Shown here piece after piece: positions 16,272 to 23,586 of a stretch of 64,000 bases of DNA. Position numbers and translations under genes: made by a program. Source of the stretch: Polyangiaceae bacterium (GTDB taxonomy: Bacteria; Myxococcota_A; Polyangia; Polyangiales; Polyangiaceae); NCBI GenBank assembly GCA_025936115.1, contig JAICTZ010000022.1, forward strand, positions 48,786 through 112,785. The letters are read 5' to 3'. Each line of letters begins with the position of its first letter. Position 1 is the stretch's first letter. The notes under the pieces are model-generated. The model saw only the letters and a list, made by a program, of their open reading frames with translations, had not been told where the DNA came from and searched no databases.

Positions 16272-18848
16272 TCAAAGCCTCGGGTCCACCGGTTCGCTCT
16301 CGAGGGCAAGTACGCCGAACACACACTCGTGAACTCGATACAGCGGTTCGCCCTCCACGAAACGGTGTAGTCCCTCGAGTCCGAGCGCAAACTCGCGCAA
16401 CGCGAGCCCTCGCTTCGTCGAAAGCCCACGTGCCCTGAGTCGCTCGATGTGCTCGGGGGCGTCGTACTCGGCTCCATAAATGATTCGTAGGTACTCGTGG
16501 CCCCGGCATTTGATCGCCGGCTGCAGGAGGCCCCGCTTGCTTTTCACGACCCATTGCATGGGCTTCACGACGATCCCTTCGCCACCGGCTCCGGTCAACT
16601 CGGTCCACCACGCAATGCCGGCCTCCTGGCTTGCAACGTCCGTCAGATTCACGATTCGGAACGGCGTCGCGACGAGAAGCTCAGGGTCGCACCGGCAAAG
16701 CTCGGCGAGGGTTTCCATGTGCCACCGATGCGTTTGCTCGGTATGCACCCGACGTTCCGTCGCGAGCAAGTGAAACGGCGCGAGTCGCAGGCCCGTGAGC
16801 TCGTGAACCGGCCAGCAATAGCGCCGGTACGCCTCGATGTAGCGGCCAACCCGCACTTCGCGCGCGCGCAGCGTGCCGAGGATCCCCGAGAGAGCTTCGG
16901 TCGCGACCGATGCGCCGCGGTCGCCGTGCGCCGCCTGCTCGAGCACACTAATTGCGGCCGAGAGCGAGGCCCGGGCTGCAGTTCCGGTCGCCGCGTACTG
17001 CTCGCGCAGGAGCTCTTGGGCCTTAACCGACCAGGGCATCAACTCTGCGTCGAGGCAGATCCAATCGGTGGCGAAGCGCTCCCAAAGTCCCGCAGCAGTG
17101 ACGGCTCCTGCCAGCCGTTGGAGGAAGGCGGCTTCGAGCTTCGAATCCGAGAAGAACGGACGCCCCGTTCGCGTCACGACGACGCCAATGCGATCATCCG
17201 CCGAATGGAAACGGCGGCGGGCGGTCTCAGTGTCACGACAAAGTACGACCACCGCGCGGGAGCCCATGTGCTTCTCTTCACAAATGACCTCGGCGACGCC
17301 CTGGCGCTGATAGTACGTGAACGCCTCGCGCGGATGTTCGAGGAGCGGGCCCTCCGTAACCGTCTCGCTCGGTGACATGGTCGGCGGCAGGTAGACGAGC
17401 CAATTCGGCGGCGCGGCGAAGCGGCTCATGACTTCGAGCGCCGCGTTCGCGTTCTCTTCACGCACGGTGACGTTCCCGTGGAGCCGCGTGGAGACGATGC
17501 GCTTGCCGAGAACGTCCTTGGCATCGAGTAAGTCGTCGCGCACGCGCTCTTCGATAACGGGTGCGCGTGCGCCTTCCGTAAGAAATGGCCGCGCCGACTC
17601 GTAATAGGTCTGCTTCGCTTTCACTTGTACGAGCTCGCGCTCGGGGTAGCGAAGCGCCGTGAGACTTCCGCCGAACACGCATCCGGTGTCGATGCAGATC
17701 GTGCGGTTTTGCCACTCTGCTTCGGGTACGGGCGTGTGCCCGTAGACGACCATCGCCCTGCCGCGATACTCCGCAGCCCAGTTGTATCGAACCGGCAAAC
17801 CGAACTCATCGGTTTCACCCGTCGTCTCGCCGAACAGGCAGAACTCTCGAACCTTGCCCGAGCCGCGCCCTTGGAGCTTCGCGGGAAGCCCCGCGTGCGC
17901 CACCACGAGCTTTCCGTCATCCAAAACGTAGTGGCTCACGAGTGAGTCGATGAACTGCGCGACCTTCGTCTTGAACTCGGGCGGCTCCGGTTCGAGCTGC
18001 GCGAGCGTTTGAGCGAGCCCATGCGTGAGGCGCACGTCCTTACCATTGAGCTTGCGGAGGAGTTTTTGCTCGTGGTTGCCGGGCACACACAGGGCCGCAC
18101 CCGATTCGACCATCGACATCACGAGCTTCAAGACACCGACGATGCCGGGGCCACGATCCACGAGATCGCCGAGGAAAACCGCGCGCCTGCCGACAGGTGG
18201 CTGAACGCGCGGAGCTTCCGGCAGCCCAGACACCTGATATCCGAGTTTTTCGAGGAGCGCACACAACTCGTCGCAGCAACCGTGAACATCCCCAATGATG
18301 TCGAACGGACCCGTTTCGTGCGTCTTGTTGTTCCAGAGCGGCGTCCGCGCGACTGTCGTCGCCTCGACCTGCTCGGGACCATCGAGCACGAAGACATGAC
18401 TGAACCCTTCGCGTCGAAGCGACTTCAACGAGCGCCGAAGGTCACGGTGTTGGCCGTGCACCACGTGCTCTCCGAAGCGGCGATCGGCTCGATCCTGGTT
18501 GCGAGCGAGCGCAATCTTCGGGGAGATGTCGAGCACGATCGCGACCGGCAGGCAGTGATGCTCCCGAGCAAGTAGAACGAATGGTTTTCGCGCTTCGGGC
18601 TGCACGTTCGTGGCGTCGACGACCGTGAGGCGACCGGCAGCTAGCCGTTTGGCAGCGATGTAGCCAAGCACGTCGAAAGCGTCGGCCGTCGCACTTTGGT
18701 CGGTCTCATCGTCGGAAACGATGCCTCGGCAGTAGTCCGAAGAGAGCACCTCCGTAGGCTTGAAGTGCTTCCTGGCGAACGTACTTTTCCCGCTGCCGGA
18801 CGTTCCAATCAGAACGACGAGCGAGAGCTCCGGGATCTCGATATTCAT
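16272..18848 (-). CDS. pnkp: Polynucleotide kinase-phosphatase-adenylyltransferase (RNA repair)
   Basis: 858 residues from the ATG at 18848, matching bacterial Pnkp length and start (the frame runs to 19049 but that extension overlaps hen1). Three catalytic modules in order: 5'-OH RNA kinase with P-loop GTSGSGKST near residues 15-23; a binuclear metallophosphoesterase with GDVHG (186-190), GDLVDRG (227-233) and GNHE (257-260), plus VVAHAGLP and YGHTPVP; and a ligase-type adenylyltransferase with KHMGSR (526-531) carrying the nucleotide-accepting Lys. In Clostridium thermocellum, Pnkp with Hen1 heals and seals ribotoxin-cut RNA and adds a protective 2'-O-methyl. The start overlaps the hen1 stop by ATGA, so the pair is co-translated. 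Confidence 0.95.
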   Translation of the reverse strand: MNIEIPELSLVVLIGTSGSGKSTFARKHFKPTEVLSSDYCRGIVSDDETDQSATADAFDVLGYIAAKRLAAGRLTVVDATNVQPEARKPFVLLAREHHCLPVAIVLDISPKIALARNQDRADRRFGEHVVHGQHRDLRRSLKSLRREGFSHVFVLDGPEQVEATTVARTPLWNNKTHETGPFDIIGDVHGCCDELCALLEKLGYQVSGLPEAPRVQPPVGRRAVFLGDLVDRGPGIVGVLKLVMSMVESGAALCVPGNHEQKLLRKLNGKDVRLTHGLAQTLAQLEPEPPEFKTKVAQFIDSLVSHYVLDDGKLVVAHAGLPAKLQGRGSGKVREFCLFGETTGETDEFGLPVRYNWAAEYRGRAMVVYGHTPVPEAEWQNRTICIDTGCVFGGSLTALRYPERELVQVKAKQTYYESARPFLTEGARAPVIEERVRDDLLDAKDVLGKRIVSTRLHGNVTVREENANAALEVMSRFAAPPNWLVYLPPTMSPSETVTEGPLLEHPREAFTYYQRQGVAEVICEEKHMGSRAVVVLCRDTETARRRFHSADDRIGVVVTRTGRPFFSDSKLEAAFLQRLAGAVTAAGLWERFATDWICLDAELMPWSVKAQELLREQYAATGTAARASLSAAISVLEQAAHGDRGASVATEALSGILGTLRAREVRVGRYIEAYRRYCWPVHELTGLRLAPFHLLATERRVHTEQTHRWHMETLAELCRCDPELLVATPFRIVNLTDVASQEAGIAWWTELTGAGGEGIVVKPMQWVVKSKRGLLQPAIKCRGHEYLRIIYGAEYDAPEHIERLRARGLSTKRGLALREFALGLEGLHRFVEGEPLYRVHECVFGVLALESEPVDPRL

Positions 18849-20239
18849 CGTGTGAAGACCCCCATCTGAGTGGGCGATCCCACCGCCGGATCCTCTGGAC
18901 CGATGGGCACGATGCGGACTGCATAGCCGAAACGGCCAGCAACCCGGCTGGCCCACCCTTGGAACTCCTCGCGCGTCCACTCGAACCGATGATCTCGGTG
19001 CCGAAAGCGTCCTGCGGGGAGGTTCTCGAAGCGGACGTTGTATTCGCAATTCGGCGTGGTCACGACCACCGTCCTCGGCCGGGCGAACTCGAACACGACG
19101 CGCTCGAACGCTGGAAGCCGTGCCGGATCGAGGTGCTCAATCACCTCCACGACGCAGGCCACATCGAAACCAGAAAACCGCTCGTCTCGATAGCTCAGCG
19201 AGCCTTGGATCAGCTTGATGCGCTCGCGTTGGCGGTCCGGAAGGTCGTCCAAGTGAAGGTTTCGGTGCGCCCATTCGAGTGACCGAGGTGACACGTCAAC
19301 ACCCACGATGTGTGTCAGCTCCTTGTCGCGGATGAGCTCACGCAGCAGGTTTCCCTCGCCGCAACCAAGGTCGATAACGCTTCGGGCGGTCGCCGCCTTC
19401 ACGGCCGAGACGACCGCGCCGAGCCGCTGTTCGTTCAGGCTGATCTTCTGCTCGACTGCTTCTTCTTCCCGCCGCCGCTCTTCGTCCTTTTCTTCCGGGT
19501 CGACGTCGTCGTCGCCCATCAGCCGCTCGAGAGCGTCGCGCATGAGCCGGCGCTGTTTCTTGAGAAAGCGCGAAACGATCAGGTCCCGCTGCGGATGGCC
19601 CGGGAGCCACTTCTCGCCTTTGGCGAGTAACTTTTCCACTTCATCGTCGCCCACGAAGTAGTGCTTGTCGTCGTCGAGCACCGGGATCCGGACGTACAGG
19701 TGAGAAAGGAGCTCGGACAGACATCGAACGCCACTCACCTCGACAGCGAAGTATGGGCTCGGCCCCCACTCCGTGAAGCGCTCGTCTAGGCTGGAACGGG
19801 TAGCTGCGACCTCGTAGCCGAGCGGCTCGAACAGGCGACGAAGCAAACCCTCGCCACCGCGGCAACGGAGCGCGCTGAGCGAGGCCTTCAAGGGAATGGG
19901 CGTCGTGGCGAGCTCGGCGCGCTCACGTGACCGGCCGTTGAGCGCCGAGCCGAATACTTGCGCGATCGCGACGCTCAAGAACGACGACGCCACGTAGGGT
20001 CGATCATTGACGTAGGCGCCGAGCGTCGGACCATCGCCGCCACGACGGCCACGCACCAGTCCAATGGGATCCAGATCGAGCAGCAATGCCGCCGTGCAGC
20101 TCTCCTCCCGCGTCACGGAGTAAAACACGTGTGCCTGCCCGAAGCTCAAGGGGAAGCTCTGGCATTTCGCCGGGTGCTTCTCGAGCAAATAGCCGAGATC
20201 CGTCGCGGGGCGGTGCGTGGTGGTGATGGTGAGCAGCAT
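18845..20239 (-). CDS. hen1: Hen1 3'-terminal RNA ribose 2'-O-methyltransferase
   Basis: 464 residues from the ATG at 20239 (MLLTITTTHRPATDLGYLLEKHP matches the family N-terminus). The N-terminal ~240 residues are the bacterial Hen1-specific region that stimulates Pnkp. The C-terminal methyltransferase has VIDLGCGEGNLLREL (SAM motif), VVEVIEHLDP and TTPNCEYN, followed by RHRDHRFEWTREEF, which holds the His and Glu metal ligands of Hen1. It modifies the 2'-OH at the cleaved 3' end before Pnkp seals, blocking re-cleavage. A strong terminator-type hairpin sits directly in front of the start codon, so expression is likely conditional. Confidence 0.95.
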   Translation of the reverse strand: MLLTITTTHRPATDLGYLLEKHPAKCQSFPLSFGQAHVFYSVTREESCTAALLLDLDPIGLVRGRRGGDGPTLGAYVNDRPYVASSFLSVAIAQVFGSALNGRSRERAELATTPIPLKASLSALRCRGGEGLLRRLFEPLGYEVAATRSSLDERFTEWGPSPYFAVEVSGVRCLSELLSHLYVRIPVLDDDKHYFVGDDEVEKLLAKGEKWLPGHPQRDLIVSRFLKKQRRLMRDALERLMGDDDVDPEEKDEERRREEEAVEQKISLNEQRLGAVVSAVKAATARSVIDLGCGEGNLLRELIRDKELTHIVGVDVSPRSLEWAHRNLHLDDLPDRQRERIKLIQGSLSYRDERFSGFDVACVVEVIEHLDPARLPAFERVVFEFARPRTVVVTTPNCEYNVRFENLPAGRFRHRDHRFEWTREEFQGWASRVAGRFGYAVRIVPIGPEDPAVGSPTQMGVFTR

Positions 20240-20243
20240 GGCC

Positions 20244-20280
20244 AAAACTAAAAAGGCCCACTCCTTTTGGGGGCGGGCCT
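20244..20280 (-). terminator. Intrinsic-terminator-type hairpin in the hen1 leader
   Basis: Read on the minus strand: stem AGGCCC / GGGCCT (20275-20280 with 20254-20259), extended inward by G-U, C-G, one mismatch and two C-G pairs around a CAAAA loop, then TTTTAGTTTT at 20253-20244. The tract ends 4 nt before the hen1 ATG. The only Shine-Dalgarno-like run (AAAAGGAG) lies in the top of this hairpin. It may be the terminator of the upstream phosphatase gene, an attenuator of hen1-pnkp, or both. Confidence 0.75.
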
Positions 20281-20482
20281 CGAATCGCTGGAACGTTACC
20301 GAGTTTACCCGCAGCGCCTCTGGCGCAGATCGCCCTCCGGTTGCCGGCGCGGATCCGTCCGCCGTGTTCGCGTCGTGAAGCGTCGGGCGGTTTCCTCGGC
20401 AGCCAAGAGCATTTGTCGCTGAATTGAGCCACGCCTAACCTCGACCCGCAAGCGCAAACGCTTCGCGCATGCGATGCGTGCG

Positions 20483-21028
20483 TCATGCAAAGATCGCAGG
20501 CAACTCGAACGGCGTGCCTTCGGCTCGAGGTGCCGAGACATCGGCGGAGTCGCCGTGCGAACGAACAGGTCGCGTCTGCTCGATCGCTGCGAGCATCCGA
20601 CCTTCCCGAACGAGTTCGGCATCGGCGCGTCGAACCAACATTTCGTTCGGTCGCGCGAAAGGAGCCAGGCGTCGGAGCGCGAGCGCGATGGCCTTCTCGT
20701 CCGCTCGCGGATTGAGCGCGCAGGCCGTGACGAAGGCGGCCGCCGTGGAGCGACCGACGCCCGCCCGACAGTGAATCAGAAGGGGAGCGGTGCGACACCA
20801 TCCATCGACGAACGCCAATAGCTCACGAATGTCCTGTAGCGTCGGTATGTCTTCGTCCCAGGTCGCGATCTCCACGTCGTGGAAGCTCAGCCGAAGGTGC
20901 CTCTTTGCATATTCGGGACCGACGTACGGCGATGGACAATCCGGATCCAGCAAGCTGACGATGCGCTCGGGCGCCCTTGCAGCGATGACGGCTTCAACCT
21001 TGGAAAGTGGGCATACGAGAATCGTCAT
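20483..21028 (-). CDS. Dual-specificity/tyrosine phosphatase-like protein
   Basis: 181 residues. The catalytic loop LIHCRAGVGRSTAAAF provides the C-x5-R signature with the following Ser. Upstream, HLRLSFHDVEIATWDEDIPTLQDI carries a D-rich segment where the general acid is expected. The N-terminus ILVCPLSKVEAVIAARAPERIVSLLDP is typical of the small bacterial cytoplasmic tyrosine phosphatase family. It lies upstream of hen1 in the same direction with 243 bp between. Whether it belongs to the RNA-repair unit is unknown; the hairpin between them argues for separate control. Confidence 0.8.
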   Translation of the reverse strand: MTILVCPLSKVEAVIAARAPERIVSLLDPDCPSPYVGPEYAKRHLRLSFHDVEIATWDEDIPTLQDIRELLAFVDGWCRTAPLLIHCRAGVGRSTAAAFVTACALNPRADEKAIALALRRLAPFARPNEMLVRRADAELVREGRMLAAIEQTRPVRSHGDSADVSAPRAEGTPFELPAIFA

Positions 21029-21733
21029 GTGACCGCGTAACGGCGTATCGTAACACGAGGGCGAGTTACCCCGGGTCGTCGCTTCAGGTGAGTTCGGTAT
21101 CTCGTCCGGCTCCGGCGACCGGATGACTGCCGCCGGGTCGTGTCGAAAACGGAGCTCTGGAATGCGCTTCAGAGGCAGCGCCTCACACAGGCGGCTCCGG
21201 AGAAAGCCCGAAGCTCGCTCGAAAGCTGCCTGTATTTATCGGGGGAAAGGACTTCGACTCGGTTCGTTGCGTGTCGCGAGCAAAGGGCTGCCGCGACCTT
21301 CGCTCGTGCGGGGCCATGGGAACGTACCTATCCGCCCGCCAGCAAAGCCGGCGAGCAGCCAAAAATATGGGGTTCGAAGACGTAGACGCTGCTACGCCGC
21401 GACCAAGGAGATGATCATACGGCAAGCGCGCTGGGTTTCCGGCATCGGCATCATCTCCTTCCCGCGCTCATGTGCATCAATGCGAGCGCGGGAGCATGTT
21501 TGCCAGGTGCCATGCAGCCTGTCAAGGGAGTGCGAGCTCCCGCCGCGTCGAGCAACTCGCCATCGCGGACCATCGCGGTTCATGACTCGGCGCTGGTCGC
21601 CGGCGCATGAGGCGGAAAATCAGAGCGGCTGGAGCAGCAACGGCGCCAGTGCGTAGTCGGACTCGCCGCCACCCTGATCGCGCACGTAAGTGATCGGGCC
21701 GTACGCCGCGCAGTCGCGTGGCTATTTCGCCGC
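21029..21733. other. 705-bp interval without a convincing gene
   Basis: Open frames here are Arg/Ser-rich and have no motif or ribosome binding site, so none was called. No tRNA, repeat or clear terminator was seen. Confidence 0.5.
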
Positions 21734-22096
21734 CTAATTACCGATGCAGTCGTTCGTACACCGCCATAACGCGTTGGCATCGGCGGGGGGCGTTCTCGAC
21801 GGGTCCATCACCGGTCCCGCGTTCGTTCGGAGGTAAGCCAACGCCGGACAGCTTGCGGCATTGACGCAGACGGCCAAGCATCCATTCAAGCCGGAGCAGG
21901 TACCGTCCTCGATCGTGATGGCGAGCCCCTGGCTGCCGTACTGCTCGACGGCTTGCTCAATCTCGTGCTCGCACGAGTCGAGCTTGTCCCTTGCGTCGTC
22001 GCACACGTCGGAGCAGCTCGCGAAGAACAGGCAACCAACGCTTAGCGTGAGGACCGCGAGAGGGCTCGCGCGCGGCACGCGCCCGTTTGGAGGCAT
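21734..22096 (-). CDS. Small Cys-rich lipoprotein
   Basis: 120 residues with an ATG start, a hydrophobic signal ASPLAVLTLSVGCLF and lipobox FASC. The mature part has six further Cys (C-DDARDKLDSC, CSGLNGCLAVC, ASC, C-TNDC), mostly spaced for disulfides, and an amphipathic helix (LDSCEHEIEQAVEQYG). Layout is like the small Cys-rich lipoprotein at the end of the Tad locus (61.8 kb). Function unknown. Confidence 0.75.
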   Translation of the reverse strand: MPPNGRVPRASPLAVLTLSVGCLFFASCSDVCDDARDKLDSCEHEIEQAVEQYGSQGLAITIEDGTCSGLNGCLAVCVNAASCPALAYLRTNAGPVMDPSRTPPADANALWRCTNDCIGN

Positions 22097-22596
22097 TCAA
22101 CGTCGATAGCATGTAAGCGCGCCTCGATGCGCGAGGGAGCGTTGCTCGGTCGTTCACTGGTGTGGAAAACCGGCCCACTCTACTCCGAGTCAAAATCACT
22201 ATCCGAAAAGAAAAAGGTGATCCGACCTTGACGACGTGCGCGTCTTGCTTCATGGTGATGATGCAATGGTGAAGAGGACGCTATCCATTCAACCGATGTT
22301 TCGCGCGAGCGAAACCGGGCGGGATTGTGTCCATTATCTACCCGCACTCCGCAATCAGGAGAAGGTGACGTAACGGGCGTATTTTCCAGGGTTTTTCCCT
22401 TGAAGCCGCCCGGTGTAGCCGAGGCGGCTTTCGTCGTTTAAGGGTCCGGGGTTCGTCTCCGGGAAGCGACCGGCGCTCGAAGAGCGCAACTGCGCTCAAT
22501 GCCAATCGTGTGCTCCAAGCGCGCGATGGCTCAACGCGAATCGTGTGTCCAGTGCACGCGCTCGCTCGAAGGGAGAAGTCTGTCCAACGACTGTAT
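22097..22596. other. Gene-free leader region of the tRNA array
   Basis: Contains AT-rich sequence around 22180-22380, the 7-bp hairpin at 22404-22429 followed by a T-rich tail, a T-arm-like remnant near 22446-22462 and a hairpin GCGCTC-GAA-GAGCGC at 22473-22487. No protein-coding gene is supported. The array promoter is probably in the AT-rich part, but no -35/-10 pair was unambiguous. Confidence 0.45.
22404..22439 (+). terminator. Hairpin with T-rich tail ahead of the tRNA array
   Basis: AGCCGCC (22404-22410) pairs with GGCGGCT (22423-22429) across a 12-nt loop and is followed by TTCGTCGTTT. It could be a terminator or attenuator, or the D-arm region of a decayed tRNA, because T-arm-like sequence follows at about 22446-22462 with broken stem pairing. 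Confidence 0.4.
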
Positions 22597-22671
22597 TTCG
22601 GAATCGTCCAACTGGCAGGACACGAGACTCTGAATCTCGTAACCCAGGTTCGAACCCTGGTTCCGAACCCA
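22597..22671 (+). tRNA. tRNA-Gln(CTG)
   Basis: Acceptor TTCGGAA pairs with TTCCGAA at 22661-22667, D-stem GTCC/GGAC, anticodon stem CGAGA/TCTCG around CTCTGAA (anticodon CTG), T-arm CCAGG-TTCGAAC-CCTGG. A genomic CCA follows at 22669-22671. First intact member of the array. Confidence 0.85.
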
Positions 22672-22727
22672 AACGGGACACGTGTGCCGGCAGGGACACG
22701 TGTGTCTCCCGTTCTTTGACAATGGAA

Positions 22728-22775
22728 ACGCAGCGGACGGCGCTCGACCAGTCGAGCGCGACGGGTCTCCTGCGT
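22728..22775 (+). other. Two-tier hairpin between tRNA genes
   Basis: Outer stem ACGCAG (22728-22733) / CTGCGT (22770-22775) encloses a perfect 8-bp stem GCGCTCGA (22740-22747) / TCGAGCGC (22752-22759) with a CCAG loop. It is not a recognisable tRNA and has no T-tract. It may be a processing signal, a small RNA or a fully eroded tRNA. Confidence 0.45.
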
Positions 22776-22787
22776 GTACGCGATCAT

Positions 22788-22859
22788 GGCCCGTTCGTCT
22801 TCTGGTGAGGATGCCCGCCTTTCAAGCGGGCGAGTCCGGTTCGATTCCGGAACGGGTCA
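22788..22859 (+). tRNA. tRNA-Glu(TTC)
   Basis: Acceptor GGCCCGT/ACGGGTC (one G-T), D-arm GTCT...GGAT, anticodon stem CCCGC/GCGGG around CTTTCAA (anticodon TTC), T-arm TCCGG-TTCGATT-CCGGA. No encoded CCA. Confidence 0.85.
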
Positions 22860-22863
22860 CGAA

Positions 22864-22939
22864 GCACTCCAAGCTGGACTGGTGAAAGCGCCGCGCTGAA
22901 GACGCGGAGAGCTCGGTTCGATTCCGAGGGAGTGCACCA
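22864..22939 (+). tRNA. tRNA-Phe(GAA)
   Basis: Acceptor GCACTCC/GGAGTGC, anticodon stem CCGCG/CGCGG around CTGAAGA (anticodon GAA), T-arm CTCGG-TTCGATT-CCGAG. Encoded CCA at 22937-22939, whose last two bases are also the first two of the next tRNA. Confidence 0.85.
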
Positions 22940-23009
22940 GAGCGTGGGATAGTGGCCGTCCACCGAGTTTGGGCCTCGGGTCATGCAGGTTCGATTCCTG
23001 CCGCTCTGA
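22938..23009 (+). tRNA. tRNA-Pro(TGG)
   Basis: Acceptor CAGAGCG/CGCTCTG, D-stem GGA/TCC, anticodon stem CCGAG/CTCGG around TTTGGGC (anticodon TGG), T-arm GCAGG-TTCGATT-CCTGC, discriminator A. Its 5' end overlaps the CCA of tRNA-Phe by 2 nt, so one of the two must be processed first. Confidence 0.82.
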
Positions 23010-23011
23010 CT

Positions 23012-23084
23012 GTGACGTGAGGGAGCTGGTGAACCCGGCACGCTGTGAACGTGTCCTCGACGGGATCGAAACCCGTACGTCACC
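23012..23084 (+). tRNA. tRNA-His(GTG)
   Basis: Acceptor GTGACGT/ACGTCAC, D-stem GGG/CCC, anticodon stem GCACG/CGTGT around CTGTGAA (anticodon GTG), T-stem ACGGG/CCCGT with loop ATCGAAA (A at position 54). Discriminator C73 is present as expected for His, but the base before the 5' end is T rather than the usual encoded G-1. Confidence 0.8.
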
Positions 23085-23110
23085 CCGTCCTTCGTTGCGA
23101 GGACGCAATT

Positions 23111-23184
23111 GCCACGTGAGTCCGCTGGCGTGGACGGCGGCTTGTCAAGCCGTGTCGAGGCGGGATCGAAACCCGCACGTGGCG
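23111..23184 (+). tRNA. tRNA-Asp(GTC)
   Basis: Acceptor GCCACGT/ACGTGGC, D-stem GTCC/GGAC, anticodon stem GCGGC/GCCGT around TTGTCAA (anticodon GTC), T-stem GCGGG/CCCGC with loop ATCGAAA (A54). Discriminator G fits tRNA-Asp identity. The variable region is six bases. Confidence 0.82.
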
Positions 23185-23196
23185 CAAAGACACCAT

Positions 23197-23263
23197 GGCC
23201 CCACCGATGGACGGTACCGAGGCTACGAACTTCGGGACGGAGGATCGTTACCTCCTGGGGCTG
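23197..23263 (+). tRNA. tRNA-Arg(ACG) with shortened D-arm
   Basis: Acceptor GGCCCCA/TGGGGCT, anticodon stem CGAGG/CTTCG around CTACGAA (anticodon ACG), T-stem GGAGG/CCTCC with loop ATCGTTA. Only 14 nt separate the acceptor from the anticodon stem (usual is about 19), leaving a minimal CCG/CGG D-stem. May be non-standard or decayed. Confidence 0.6.
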
Positions 23264-23268
23264 CAACT

Positions 23269-23337
23269 GCTCTCGCCGTTGGAACGGCAGCGTGCCTCCG
23301 AAGCGCGCATGTTCAGGTTCGAATCCTGACGGGAGCG
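23269..23337 (+). tRNA. tRNA-Arg(CCG) with shortened D-arm
   Basis: Acceptor GCTCTCG/CGGGAGC, anticodon stem CGTGC/GCGCG around CTCCGAA (anticodon CCG), T-arm TCAGG-TTCGAAT-CCTGA. The D region is 15 nt with a CCGT/ACGG stem, again shorter than canonical. Confidence 0.65.
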
Positions 23338-23351
23338 CTGTGGTTCGGTAC

Positions 23352-23440
23352 GCACGAGTGGCGGAACAGGCAGACGCCCCGGTCTCAGAAGCCGGTGACC
23401 CTCACGGGTCGTGCTGGTTCGATTCCAGTCTCGTGCACCA
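23352..23440 (+). tRNA. tRNA-Leu(CAG)
   Basis: Acceptor GCACGAG/CTCGTGC with encoded CCA at 23438-23440, anticodon stem CCGGT/GCCGG around CTCAGAA (anticodon CAG), long class II variable arm (ACCCTCACGGGT), T-arm with TTCGATT loop. Class II features and anticodon both indicate Leu. Confidence 0.9.
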
Positions 23441-23443
23441 CAT

Positions 23444-23529
23444 CCCGACATGGCGGAACTGGCATACGCGGCAGGCTGAGAACCTGTGCGCTTCGGCGCG
23501 TCCCGGTTCGAGTCCGGGTGTCGGGACCA
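23444..23529 (+). tRNA. tRNA-Leu(GAG)
   Basis: Acceptor CCCGACA/TGTCGGG with encoded CCA at 23527-23529, anticodon stem GCAGG/CCTGT around CTGAGAA (anticodon GAG), class II variable arm GCGCTTCGGCGC, T-arm CCCGG-TTCGAGT-CCGGG. Last intact tRNA of the array; a lone T-arm copy follows at 23541-23557. Confidence 0.9.
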
Positions 23530-23586
23530 CCCGTCCCTGTCCCGGTTGGACTCCGGGGCCGTGCACAACCCCTTGGAAAAACCGTC

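Noticed and set aside
16272..19049. 925-residue start for Pnkp
   Set aside because: The extra 67 residues overlap hen1 coding sequence and have no similarity pattern; MNIEIPELSLVVLIG matches the family start.
21123..21656. 177-residue open frame in the gap before the tRNA array
   Set aside because: Arg/Ser-rich, no motif, no ribosome binding site; typical of GC-rich non-coding frames.
22969..23586. Open plus-strand frame running from the tRNA array into the HNH gene
   Set aside because: It translates tRNA sequence (for example the T-loop and CCA ends); the HNH protein starts at 23587.
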